Source: Muribaculaceae bacterium Isolate-110 (HZI)
GTDB lineage: Bacteria; Bacteroidota; Bacteroidia; Bacteroidales; Muribaculaceae
NCBI GenBank assembly: GCA_003762875.1
Contig: RIBL01000009.1
Coordinates: 1 to 64,000, forward strand
Direction of reading: 5' to 3'
Length of the DNA stretch: 64,000 nt
The translations under genes and the position numbers were made by a program. The notes below the pieces were generated by a model. The model did no database searches. It was not told the origin of the DNA and saw only the letters and a list, made by a program, of their open reading frames with translations. Positions 8,569 through 16,261 of the stretch are shown here, one piece after another; position 1 is the stretch's first letter, and each line of letters opens with the position of its first letter.

Positions 8569-8576
8569 TACTTTTG
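8569..8576 (+). promoter_or_regulatory. Candidate -7 promoter box of the DUF3127 gene
   Basis: TACTTTTG fits TAnnTTTG, 40 bases before the start codon at 8616. No TTG is at the expected distance upstream, so the match is partial. Confidence 0.45.
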
Positions 8577-8615
8577 TACGAATTACGTCCAAAGGTAAAA
8601 TCATAAACAGATATA

Positions 8616-9038
8616 ATGGAAATTACAGGCAAGATTATAGTGGCCATGCCCGAAGTAGGCGGCACTTCAGCCAAAGGAAACGCTTGGAAGAAGCGTGAAT
8701 ATGTGCTCGAGACTATGGAGACATATCCCAAAAAGGTATTTTTCAACTTCTTCGGCGACCGTGTCGACCAGTTTCCCCTTCAGGTGGGTCAGGTCGTAAA
8801 GGTCAGCTTTGACATTGACAGCCGTGAGTATAACGGCCGTTGGTATGTCGACATCCGTGCATGGAAAGCCGAGGCTCCCGATGCAGCTCCCGCCGCTCCC
8901 ATGGCCCAGCCCGTAGCCGCCGCTCCCTCCTATGGTCCCGCACCCCAGATGCCTTCGGGTTACGCAACTCCCGGCGCGCCCGTGCCTCCCCCCGCTGTCG
9001 ATCTGGCTCCCAGCCCCACCGACGACCTGCCTTTCTGA
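8616..9038 (+). CDS. DUF3127 protein with SSB-like acidic C-terminal tip
   Basis: A 140-residue protein. Residues 1 to about 90 form the DUF3127 domain, a small beta-barrel with an OB-fold look: MEITGKIIVAMPEVGG, WKKREYVLETMETYPKKVFF, VKVSFDIDSREYNGRWYVD. A Pro/Ala-rich linker (about 90-132) leads to the end DDLPF. Bacterial SSB proteins have the same layout, with an OB fold, a disordered linker and a conserved DDDIPF-type tip that recruits repair and replication proteins. This suggests a nucleic-acid binding role with partner recruitment (inference). It is monocistronic, flanked by its own promoter candidate and a very strong hairpin. No enzyme motif is seen. Confidence 0.8.
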   Translation: MEITGKIIVAMPEVGGTSAKGNAWKKREYVLETMETYPKKVFFNFFGDRVDQFPLQVGQVVKVSFDIDSREYNGRWYVDIRAWKAEAPDAAPAAPMAQPVAAAPSYGPAPQMPSGYATPGAPVPPPAVDLAPSPTDDLPF

Positions 9039-9055
9039 AAAGAAGAATAATTCAG

Positions 9056-9123
9056 AATATAACATAGAGAAAAGTCTCAAATGAAACGGAAGTTTCATTT
9101 GAGACTTTTCTCTATGTTATATT
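9056..9123. terminator. 32-bp perfect hairpin between convergent genes
   Basis: Two perfectly complementary 32-base arms (9056-9087 and 9092-9123) enclose a four-base loop GGAA. The core reads AAAGTCTCAAATGAAAC. It lies between the DUF3127 gene and fabF, which converge here, and so can end transcription from both sides. The stem is far longer than termination needs. Confidence 0.75.
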
Positions 9124-9168
9124 TAAGGCCATATCATATGATTGCGATATGGCCATTGTTGATTACGC

Positions 9169-10431
<1,263 letters not shown>

Positions 10432-10467
10432 TGTAAAATTGTGGTATAAGTGAGGAAAAATTGAAAT

Positions 10468-10504
10468 AAGGCTCCACTTTGCTGAGAGGCGAAAGTGGAG
10501 CCTT
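10468..10504 (-). terminator. Hairpin between acpP and fabF, possible partial terminator
   Basis: A perfect 13-bp stem (10468-10480 with 10492-10504) with an 11-base loop lies between acpP and fabF. On the minus strand it is followed by ATTTCAATTTTTCC, a weak U-rich tract. Such a leaky stop would let cells make far more acyl carrier protein than synthase (inference). Confidence 0.55.
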
Positions 10505-10600
10505 TGATGGTTCACGGCCGCAAATCTTCGCGGCAAACCTTAGGTCGTATTATGATGATAGGTTTGAGCGATCGGGCGCGGACGGAGTTTTTGAGGCTAA

Positions 10601-10837
10601 TTACTTCTGGTTTGCCTCGATGTAAGAGATGGCGTCGGCCACGGTCTTGATGCCTTCGGCCTGATCATCGGGGATGGTGATGCCAAATTCCTTCTCAAAT
10701 TCCATGATGAGTTCAACGGTGTCGAGGCTATCTGCGCCAAGATCTTTGGTGAATTCTGCGGTTTCGGTTACTTCGTTTTCGTCAACACCGAGCTTATCTA
10801 CGATGATAGCCTTAACTCGTGATGCAATTTCAGACAT
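10601..10837 (-). CDS. acpP: Acyl carrier protein
   Basis: A 78-residue acidic protein that carries growing acyl chains on phosphopantetheine for fatty-acid and lipid A synthesis. The attachment Ser is in [20 protein letters not shown], the standard helix II motif. Four helices and length are typical. It is the first gene of the acpP-fabF unit and has a TACCTTTG promoter box upstream on the minus strand. Confidence 0.97.
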   Translation of the reverse strand: MSEIASRVKAIIVDKLGVDENEVTETAEFTKDLGADSLDTVELIMEFEKEFGITIPDDQAEGIKTVADAISYIEANQK

Positions 10838-10903
10838 AGTAATAAAGAGTTTTGATTAGTATATTCGGTTTTTATGGTGCGAAAGTTTTTCACATTCGCG
10901 GTG

Positions 10904-10911
10904 CAAAGGTA
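10904..10911 (-). promoter_or_regulatory. Candidate -7 promoter box of acpP-fabF
   Basis: Read on the minus strand this is TACCTTTG, an exact TAnnTTTG match, 67 bases before the acpP start. No TTG is seen at the canonical spacing. The remainder of the 326-base spacer between acpP and the divergent lipoprotein gene is AT-rich and shows no gene. Confidence 0.6.
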
Positions 10912-11111
10912 AGAAATTTTTCATCAATTACTAAACTTTTAAACGTGTAAAGATGTTAATTGGGCTTGTTTTTGGCAAATTTTGTTCAAAAAATCATAAA
11001 AATTGGTCATTTAAGGTGCTGTTTTTCGTTTTTGCCTCGAAACTCTGCGAGAGTGCAATGTGTTACATCTGATAAGGGATATTGTCTCGCTGCGGATGTC
11101 AATAAGTTTAT

Positions 11112-11142
11112 TTGGCAGATGCGGTAATATTTCCCAATTTTG
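11112..11142 (+). promoter_or_regulatory. Candidate promoter of the DUF3298 lipoprotein gene
   Basis: TTG at 11112-11114, a 20-base spacer and CAATTTTG at 11135-11142 deviate from TTG-N19/20-TAnnTTTG only in the first base of the -7 box. The gene starts 22 bases further. Confidence 0.4.
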
Positions 11143-11163
11143 TGTTGTAAAAACCCTATGTAA

Positions 11164-12018
11164 ATGAAAAAACTCGTATTGTTTGCTTCCTGCTCGCTTC
11201 TGCTCGGAGCGATGGCCACCGGATGTGGCGACAGGGATAAGAAGATGTCGGATGATGGCGTGGAAATCACTGAGTTTGCTGTGAACGAAGTGATTATGAC
11301 AGCCGGCCGCAATTATCGCGCACTGCTGCAGGGCGACACTGTCTATCTTGACCAGTCTGTATCATTGCTCTGGCCCAAGTCGCTTGGCGATGCCGATCTG
11401 AGTGTGTTGCGTGACTCGCTGTTGTCATATTGTTTCGGTGACACTGCATGTGCGGGTCCCGAAGAGGCTATCCGTAAGTTTGTATCGGATGTGTCGGTGC
11501 TTGCCGGCGAGGATGGCGAGGAGTCGGTGTATAAAAACATCGAGCCTGTCGACTCGCTGCCCGAGGGTATCGCCGGGCTGGGATGTTATTTTAATAATGT
11601 CACGGCCTCAGTGACCGAACTCAACGAGGTGATGGTGACTTATCAGGTGACCTCGTCGTCCTATCTGGGCGGTGCGCATCCGTTTACCACAATCCGCCCG
11701 TTCACCTACGACCTCGAGGCCGGACGTGTGCTTACGCTCGACAACATGTTTACGGCCGCCGGCCGCGACAGTATAATGCCCGTGATAGTCAATGCTCTCG
11801 CTCGTCAGCTCGATGTCCCCGTCAGCGGGCTCGACCGAGCCGGCATCTTTACGGCTCAGCTCACTTATCCCGGTCAGCCATACATCAGCAACAATGTGTT
11901 GTATTTCCACTATAATCCCTATGACATCGCGCCCTATGCCGCCGGGATGATTGACGTCGCCGTCTACCCCTATGAAGTGGAGCGTTTCCTTGCCCCCGGG
12001 GTGGCAAAACTTTTTTGA
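11164..12018 (+). CDS. DUF3298-domain (RsiV-like) lipoprotein
   Basis: A 284-residue protein with a lipoprotein signal (MKKLVLFASCSLLLGAMATG then Cys21). The C-terminal half shows the DUF3298 pattern: YQVTSSSYLGGAHPFT, YDLEAGRVLTLDNMF and YFHYNPYDIAPYAAG. The N-terminal half corresponds to the DUF4163-like partner domain. In Firmicutes RsiV this pair of domains binds lysozyme, but Bacteroidetes lipoproteins of this family lack the anti-sigma part and their role is not known. It probably faces the periplasm or the cell surface. It stands alone, convergent with the OmpA-family gene. Confidence 0.85.
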   Translation: MKKLVLFASCSLLLGAMATGCGDRDKKMSDDGVEITEFAVNEVIMTAGRNYRALLQGDTVYLDQSVSLLWPKSLGDADLSVLRDSLLSYCFGDTACAGPEEAIRKFVSDVSVLAGEDGEESVYKNIEPVDSLPEGIAGLGCYFNNVTASVTELNEVMVTYQVTSSSYLGGAHPFTTIRPFTYDLEAGRVLTLDNMFTAAGRDSIMPVIVNALARQLDVPVSGLDRAGIFTAQLTYPGQPYISNNVLYFHYNPYDIAPYAAGMIDVAVYPYEVERFLAPGVAKLF

Positions 12019-12063
12019 TGTCGGCATATGACATGCTCTGAAAAAGTATAGATAATCATGGAT

Positions 12064-12107
12064 AAGCTCAAAAGTAACGGTTAGCGTCGCTTTTGAGCTT
12101 TTTTTAT
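12064..12107 (+). terminator. Rho-independent terminator after the DUF3298 gene
   Basis: A 16-base stem with two weak positions (12064-12079 with 12085-12100) is followed by TTTTTTTA. The orientation fits the plus-strand lipoprotein gene. Confidence 0.85.
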
Positions 12108-12126
12108 GCCCCGGTGATATGTGAAT

Positions 12127-12158
12127 GCTCCCCGGCCGAGGGTATCGGGCCGGGGAGC
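12127..12158 (-). terminator. GC-rich hairpin after the OmpA-family gene
   Basis: An 11-bp perfect stem GCTCCCCGGCC (12127-12137 with 12148-12158) lies just downstream of the minus-strand OmpA-family gene. There is no T-run, so the role as terminator rests on position and stem strength. Confidence 0.5.
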
Positions 12159-12194
12159 ACGTGGGAACTATTGTTCACGAGGAAAGGTTAGGGA

Positions 12195-13400
12195 TCATTC
12201 CGGAGCGGCGAAAATTACGATGCGGTTCCAGTCGTTGGTGGGATATACCTGGGTGTCCGAACCTTCGGCCTGGAGGATGAGGCGGTCAGCCGAGATGCCG
12301 TAGTCGCCGGTGAGGATGTCGGCCACGGCCTGGGCGCGACGTTGAGAGAGCTTCATGTTATATGCCGATGTACCGGTGTTCTTGTCGGCATATCCGCATA
12401 CTACAATCTGAGCGTTGGGGTTGGCCTTGAGATACTCGGCGATGTTATATACGTTGACCATTTCCTCTGACGATACATAGGCCGAGTTGATCTTGAAGCG
12501 TACGGTGGGGAAGAGAGTGGTCGAAGTGCTCTCGACTTCCACTGCTTCGGGTACCTCGGGGCAGGGGAGCTGGGCCTCGGCGGCAGCAAGAGCGGCCGAT
12601 GTAGTGGCGAGTGCGCCGCGCAGGTCGTTGATCTGAGCATTGGCCTGGTTGAGTGCGTTTACGTAGTCGCAGGGGTTGTAGCGTTCAAATTTCGAGCCTG
12701 TGAAGTGGATAATCACACCGCCGGTGGCCGAGATGTCGAGGTCGATAGGGCGGTCAAACACTACATTGTTATAGTTGTCGCCATAGAACATCGCGCGTCC
12801 TTCGGCAAAGAGGTCGACATAGGGGCTTACACGGAAACGGAGCTGAATGCCGGCCGATACAGGAAGCATCCACTGGTTGTGTTTGATGCGTCCGGCCTCA
12901 TGGTAATCATTGGCACCATTGACGTTGCGGAAGTTATAGACAAATGTGCCGCCGAGTCCTACATAGGGTATGATTGATACGGGTCGTGAGGGATTGTAGC
13001 CGGCGATGGAGTTACACATGTCCCACATGAAGTCGACGTTGAGATTGGCTGTGCGGGCCGAGGCCATTGCGCCTTTCTGCCAGTGCATCGAGCCGTAGTA
13101 GGCCGAGAATCGGAATCCGAGGTATGGTGAAATCCAGCGGCCTACGCCAATGTTATAGATTGCCGTGATGCGGCGTTCCTTGGTGCCCTGCTCCATGATC
13201 GGGGTGCGCATGCCTGCGCCGAGCTGTATATACCAGTTGTCGCGCCATGAACCGGGGGTGTAAATGTCCTTGCACTGCACCTGCTCTACGGCAAAAGTGC
13301 TCTCTTCGACTACTACACCTGTAGTCTCCTGTGCGTTCACATCATTGGCCGACATGAGGACACCGCCTAATGCTGCCATAAGAAACAGTTGCTTTTTCAT
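12195..13400 (-). CDS. OmpA-family outer-membrane protein
   Basis: About 401 residues, starting at MKKQLFLMAALGGVLMSAND; an ATG three codons upstream is also possible. After the signal peptide comes an N-terminal beta-barrel (about 25-215, with WYIQLGAGMRTPI and FRFSAYYGSMHW), a helical linker (NALNQANAQINDLRGALATT) and a C-terminal OmpA peptidoglycan-binding domain with VVCGYADKNTGTSAYNMKLS then QRRAQAVADIL. It would anchor the outer membrane to the cell wall and may be an abundant porin. The gene at 49845 is a paralogue with the same layout. The OmpA domain here keeps the conserved Asp and Arg expected to bind diaminopimelate. Confidence 0.92.
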   Translation of the reverse strand: MKKQLFLMAALGGVLMSANDVNAQETTGVVVEESTFAVEQVQCKDIYTPGSWRDNWYIQLGAGMRTPIMEQGTKERRITAIYNIGVGRWISPYLGFRFSAYYGSMHWQKGAMASARTANLNVDFMWDMCNSIAGYNPSRPVSIIPYVGLGGTFVYNFRNVNGANDYHEAGRIKHNQWMLPVSAGIQLRFRVSPYVDLFAEGRAMFYGDNYNNVVFDRPIDLDISATGGVIIHFTGSKFERYNPCDYVNALNQANAQINDLRGALATTSAALAAAEAQLPCPEVPEAVEVESTSTTLFPTVRFKINSAYVSSEEMVNVYNIAEYLKANPNAQIVVCGYADKNTGTSAYNMKLSQRRAQAVADILTGDYGISADRLILQAEGSDTQVYPTNDWNRIVIFAAPE

Positions 13401-13592
13401 TACTCTCATAAATTTGGAATGAAACTTTTGAAGATTGTTTAGTCTTGCTAAGTAAGTATGATACTTTATGAACTTGTAACGTTAAGCAATCTTTAATTGT
13501 TCAAAGTAAAACAAAAAGTAGGGGCACGGCGTGGCTTTTTAACACATTTATGTTAAGGACGTTAAATGACGGGAGGTAGGGATACGAAAAAA

Positions 13593-13689
13593 GGGTAAGC
13601 TTACTACATCGCACCGCTACGACCCGATACCGTTGCTTCGATCAAGACCTGGCGGAGTTCTCGGGGAGCTGGTCGTGTAGGACTTACCC
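13593..13689 (-). ncRNA. ffs: 4.5S RNA, signal recognition particle RNA (small bacterial type)
   Basis: Read on the minus strand, a 97-base RNA starts GGGTAAGTCCTAC and ends GTAGTAAGCTTACCC, so its two ends pair. The middle has the SRP helix 8 signature CCAGG ... AAGCAACGG, whose AGG and AGCA form the asymmetric loop that binds Ffh, and the 3' side has the GTGCGATGTAG element. A run of six T follows, and a consensus promoter precedes it at the right distance. The tip between the conserved strands reads TCTTGATCGA, not the usual GGAA-type tetraloop. Confidence 0.85.
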
Positions 13690-13694
13690 GACTG

Positions 13695-13724
13695 CAAAGG
13701 TACAACTTTTTTCAATCACGGCAA
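13695..13724 (-). promoter_or_regulatory. Promoter of the 4.5S RNA gene
   Basis: On the minus strand: TTG (13722-13724), a 19-base spacer and TACCTTTG (13695-13702), an exact Bacteroidetes consensus. The predicted transcript start falls at the first G of the 4.5S RNA near 13689. Confidence 0.88.
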
Positions 13725-13880
13725 GCGTTGGCACAATATTTTTATAATGCTTTTTATTTTCAATACTCACTCTATATAATAAGGTGTAATGTGTGCTTTG
13801 TATTAACATTATTTTAGTTAAAAATAAAATCGGAAAAATAAAAGATAGGGCGGGAGGTGTGAAAAATGGAAAGAAATTAT

Positions 13881-13888
13881 TACTTTTG
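13881..13888 (+). promoter_or_regulatory. Candidate -7 promoter box for the coiled-coil/zapA/rny cluster
   Basis: TACTTTTG matches TAnnTTTG and lies 17 bases before the start codon at 13906, which would leave a very short leader. No upstream TTG at canonical spacing. Confidence 0.45.
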
Positions 13889-13905
13889 TAGAAATTTGGA
13901 AAAGA

Positions 13906-14199
13906 ATGGCCGGAAACCTTCAACAACGCATCGACAGGCTCCAGTCCAAAGCCCGCTTGCTCGCCGACCGATACAAGGTGGTGAAGCGAGGCCGGGAAGA
14001 GGCCGAAGGCCGGGTGGCGGAGCTTCAGGCACAAGTCTTGCGTCTTGAGCGGGAATTATCGCTCAGAGACGCCGAGATAGAGCGTCTGAAGGTGTCGTCG
14101 GTGCTGACCCCCGACCATAAGGACGTTGAGGCTACACGTACATTCCTATCCGAATTAGTGCGCGAAATCGACAAGTGCATCGCTCAGTTAAGCATTTGA
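13906..14199 (+). CDS. Small coiled-coil protein upstream of ZapA
   Basis: A 97-residue, highly charged protein with heptad-like pattern over residues 5-65 (LQQRIDRLQSKARLLADRYK and VAELQAQVLRLERELSLRDA), so it should be a dimeric coiled coil. The C-terminal third has a helix FLSELVREIDKCIAQLSI. Its stop overlaps the zapA start by one base (TGATG). The size and position next to zapA recall ZapB, the coiled-coil partner that bridges ZapA filaments at the division septum, but the likeness is in layout only and I cannot claim homology. Confidence 0.75.
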   Translation: MAGNLQQRIDRLQSKARLLADRYKVVKRGREEAEGRVAELQAQVLRLERELSLRDAEIERLKVSSVLTPDHKDVEATRTFLSELVREIDKCIAQLSI

Positions 14200-14501
14200 T
14201 GTCTGACAAAATACATAACATATCCATCCGTATCGCCGACCTGCCACGCATACAGCTCACAGTGCCCTACAGTCAGGAGCCGCTGGTGAGACGTGCCGAA
14301 GAAAATATCAACGGACTGTGGAAAAAATGGAAGGAGAGGGATGAGTTCCGCGACAAGTCGTCGGCCGAAGTCCTGGCGATGGTCACCTTCAGGTTTGCCC
14401 AGCTTTATTATTCCAACCTGGAGGCTGGCGAGAGCCTCGACAGCATGCTCGACGGCATGGAGCAGACTTTTGACAGTCTGCTTCTTGACGACATAACATA
14501 A
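14199..14501 (+). CDS. zapA: Cell division protein ZapA
   Basis: A 100-residue protein that bundles FtsZ filaments at the division ring. The N-terminal strands (IHNISIRIADLPRIQLTVPY) and the following helix (EPLVRRAEENINGLWKKWKE) fit the ZapA fold, and the rest is a long helix for dimer and tetramer formation. I chose the ATG at 14199, which overlaps the upstream stop, because the frame upstream lacks homology-like sequence. It is the second gene of the cluster; the structured RNA region starts three bases after its stop. Confidence 0.88.
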   Translation: MSDKIHNISIRIADLPRIQLTVPYSQEPLVRRAEENINGLWKKWKERDEFRDKSSAEVLAMVTFRFAQLYYSNLEAGESLDSMLDGMEQTFDSLLLDDIT

Positions 14502-14503
14502 TC

Positions 14504-14663
14504 CGACACAGGCATACAAAAGCCTCGGCCGGAGCGGCACATGCCGACACATCACGCACGATTGACCCTATCGTAGCCCCGTGGCCGTAAGCCCCGCGCA
14601 ATTTTCAGACGTGGAGCCGACGCAAACCCGAGGGCCCGCATGGGTTGGCACGTGTGTTTTTTT
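14504..14663 (+). ncRNA. 6S-like structured RNA between zapA and rny
   Basis: The 199 bases between zapA and rny are GC-rich and heavily self-complementary. The ends pair (ACACA 14506-14510 with TGTGT 14653-14657), CCTCGG (14523-14528) pairs with CCGAGG (14628-14633), a hairpin ACGAT/ATCGT sits at 14558-14574, and a T7 run closes the element at 14657-14663. This rod with an open middle and size of about 160 bases fits 6S RNA, which traps housekeeping RNA polymerase. The zapA-ssrS linkage is known from gamma-proteobacteria, and I recall similar placement in Bacteroidetes. A long untranslated leader of rny is the alternative. Confidence 0.5.
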
Positions 14664-14700
14664 ATATCTTTATTCATCCTTTTATTATCAACATTCAGAC

Positions 14701-16248
14701 ATGTTTATGATAGCATTACTTTATATCGCCATCGCATTGATAGGAGCGGCACTGGGCATAGGCATACTAATGGCCGTGCAGAAGTCTACCGGCCGCTCGC
14801 GCGCCAAGACTATCGTCGAGGACGCCCAGCGTGAAGCGGAGGTGATCATGAAAGACAAACTCCTCGAGGCCCGCGAGCAGGAGCTCCGCATCAAGACCGA
14901 GGCCGAGAAGGCCGCCAACCAGCGGCTCTCGCGCGTGCAGAGCGAGGAGGCCAAGCTCAAGCAGCGTCAGTCGCAGCTCAATCAGCAGCAGAGCGAAAAC
15001 ACCAAGGCCCGCAACGAAATCGAGCAGTCGCGCCGCGAGATAGAGGCTCAGAGCCAGGCTCTCGAAGTACGTGGCGAGGAGCTTGACCGTCTGCGCCGCT
15101 CGGCTCAGGAGGCTCTCGAGCACATCTCGGGCCTGTCGAGCGAAGAGGCCAAGGAGAAGCTCATCGAGAGTCTCAAGGACGAGGCCAAGACTGCTGCCGC
15201 CGCCTATATACACGACATTATGGACGAGGCCAAGATGACCGCCAACAAAGAGGCCAAGCGCATCGTCGTACAGTCGATACAGCGTCTTGCCACCGAGACC
15301 GCCATCGAAAACTCGGTGACTGTATTTCACATCGACAGCGATGAAATCAAGGGCCGCATCATCGGTCGCGAGGGCCGCAACATCCGTGCACTAGAGGCTG
15401 CGACCGGCATTGAGATTATCGTCGATGACACCCCCGAAGCCATCGTGCTGTCGGGCTTCGATCCTGTGCGTCGCGAGATAGCCCGTCTGGCTCTGCATCA
15501 GCTTGTGGCCGACGGCCGCATCCATCCCGCCCGTATCGAGGAGGTTGTAGGCAAGGTGCGCCGTCAGATCGAGGAGGAGATAGTCGAGACCGGCAAGCGC
15601 ACCGCCATCGATCTTGGTATCCATGGTCTGCATCCCGACCTCATACGTATGGTAGGCAAGATGAAATATCGCTCGAGCTATGGCCAGAACTTGCTGCAAC
15701 ACTCGCGCGAGACGGCCAACCTCTGTGCCATCATGGCCGCCGAGCTTGGTCTCAACCCCAAGAAGGCACGTCGCGCCGGATTGCTCCACGACATAGGCAA
15801 GGTGCCTGATGAGGAGCCCGAACTGCCCCACGCTCTCCTCGGCATGAAGCTCGCTGAGAAATACAAAGAGAAGCCCGAGATATGCAACGCCATAGGTGCT
15901 CACCACGACGAGATAGAGCAGACATCGCTTCTCGCACCCATAGTGCAGGTGTGCGACGCTATTTCAGGTGCCCGTCCGGGCGCACGCCGCGAGATTGTCG
16001 AGGCTTACATCAAGCGTCTCAATGACCTCGAGCAGCTCGCACTCAGCTATCCCGGCGTAATCAAGACTTATGCCATCCAGGCCGGTCGCGAACTGCGTGT
16101 GATAGTGGGTGCTGACAAGATTGACGATGTCGAGACCGAAAAGCTCTCGGAGGAGATAGCACGCCGCATCCAGGACGAGATGACTTATCCCGGACAGGTG
16201 AAGATTACCGTAATCCGCGAGACACGCTCTGTAAGTTTCGCTAAGTAA
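14701..16248 (+). CDS. rny: Ribonuclease Y
   Basis: RNase Y is a membrane-bound endoribonuclease that starts mRNA decay. The start at 14701 gives 515 residues, the usual size; upstream in-frame sequence belongs to the structured RNA. Order of parts: one N-terminal membrane helix ([20 protein letters not shown]), a long coiled coil (about 35-190), a KH domain with [19 protein letters not shown], and an HD domain with [28 protein letters not shown] and AHHDEIEQ carrying the metal His and Asp residues. ricT follows after 13 bases, so they are probably made from one mRNA. Confidence 0.97.
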   Translation: MFMIALLYIAIALIGAALGIGILMAVQKSTGRSRAKTIVEDAQREAEVIMKDKLLEAREQELRIKTEAEKAANQRLSRVQSEEAKLKQRQSQLNQQQSENTKARNEIEQSRREIEAQSQALEVRGEELDRLRRSAQEALEHISGLSSEEAKEKLIESLKDEAKTAAAAYIHDIMDEAKMTANKEAKRIVVQSIQRLATETAIENSVTVFHIDSDEIKGRIIGREGRNIRALEAATGIEIIVDDTPEAIVLSGFDPVRREIARLALHQLVADGRIHPARIEEVVGKVRRQIEEEIVETGKRTAIDLGIHGLHPDLIRMVGKMKYRSSYGQNLLQHSRETANLCAIMAAELGLNPKKARRAGLLHDIGKVPDEEPELPHALLGMKLAEKYKEKPEICNAIGAHHDEIEQTSLLAPIVQVCDAISGARPGARREIVEAYIKRLNDLEQLALSYPGVIKTYAIQAGRELRVIVGADKIDDVETEKLSEEIARRIQDEMTYPGQVKITVIRETRSVSFAK

Positions 16249-16261
16249 GGAGGGTCAGCTC

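Noticed and set aside
10432-10536. N-terminal extension of FabF
   Set aside because: The frame is open upstream of 10431 but includes the acpP-fabF hairpin and lacks protein similarity; MELKRVVITGLG is the normal FabF start.
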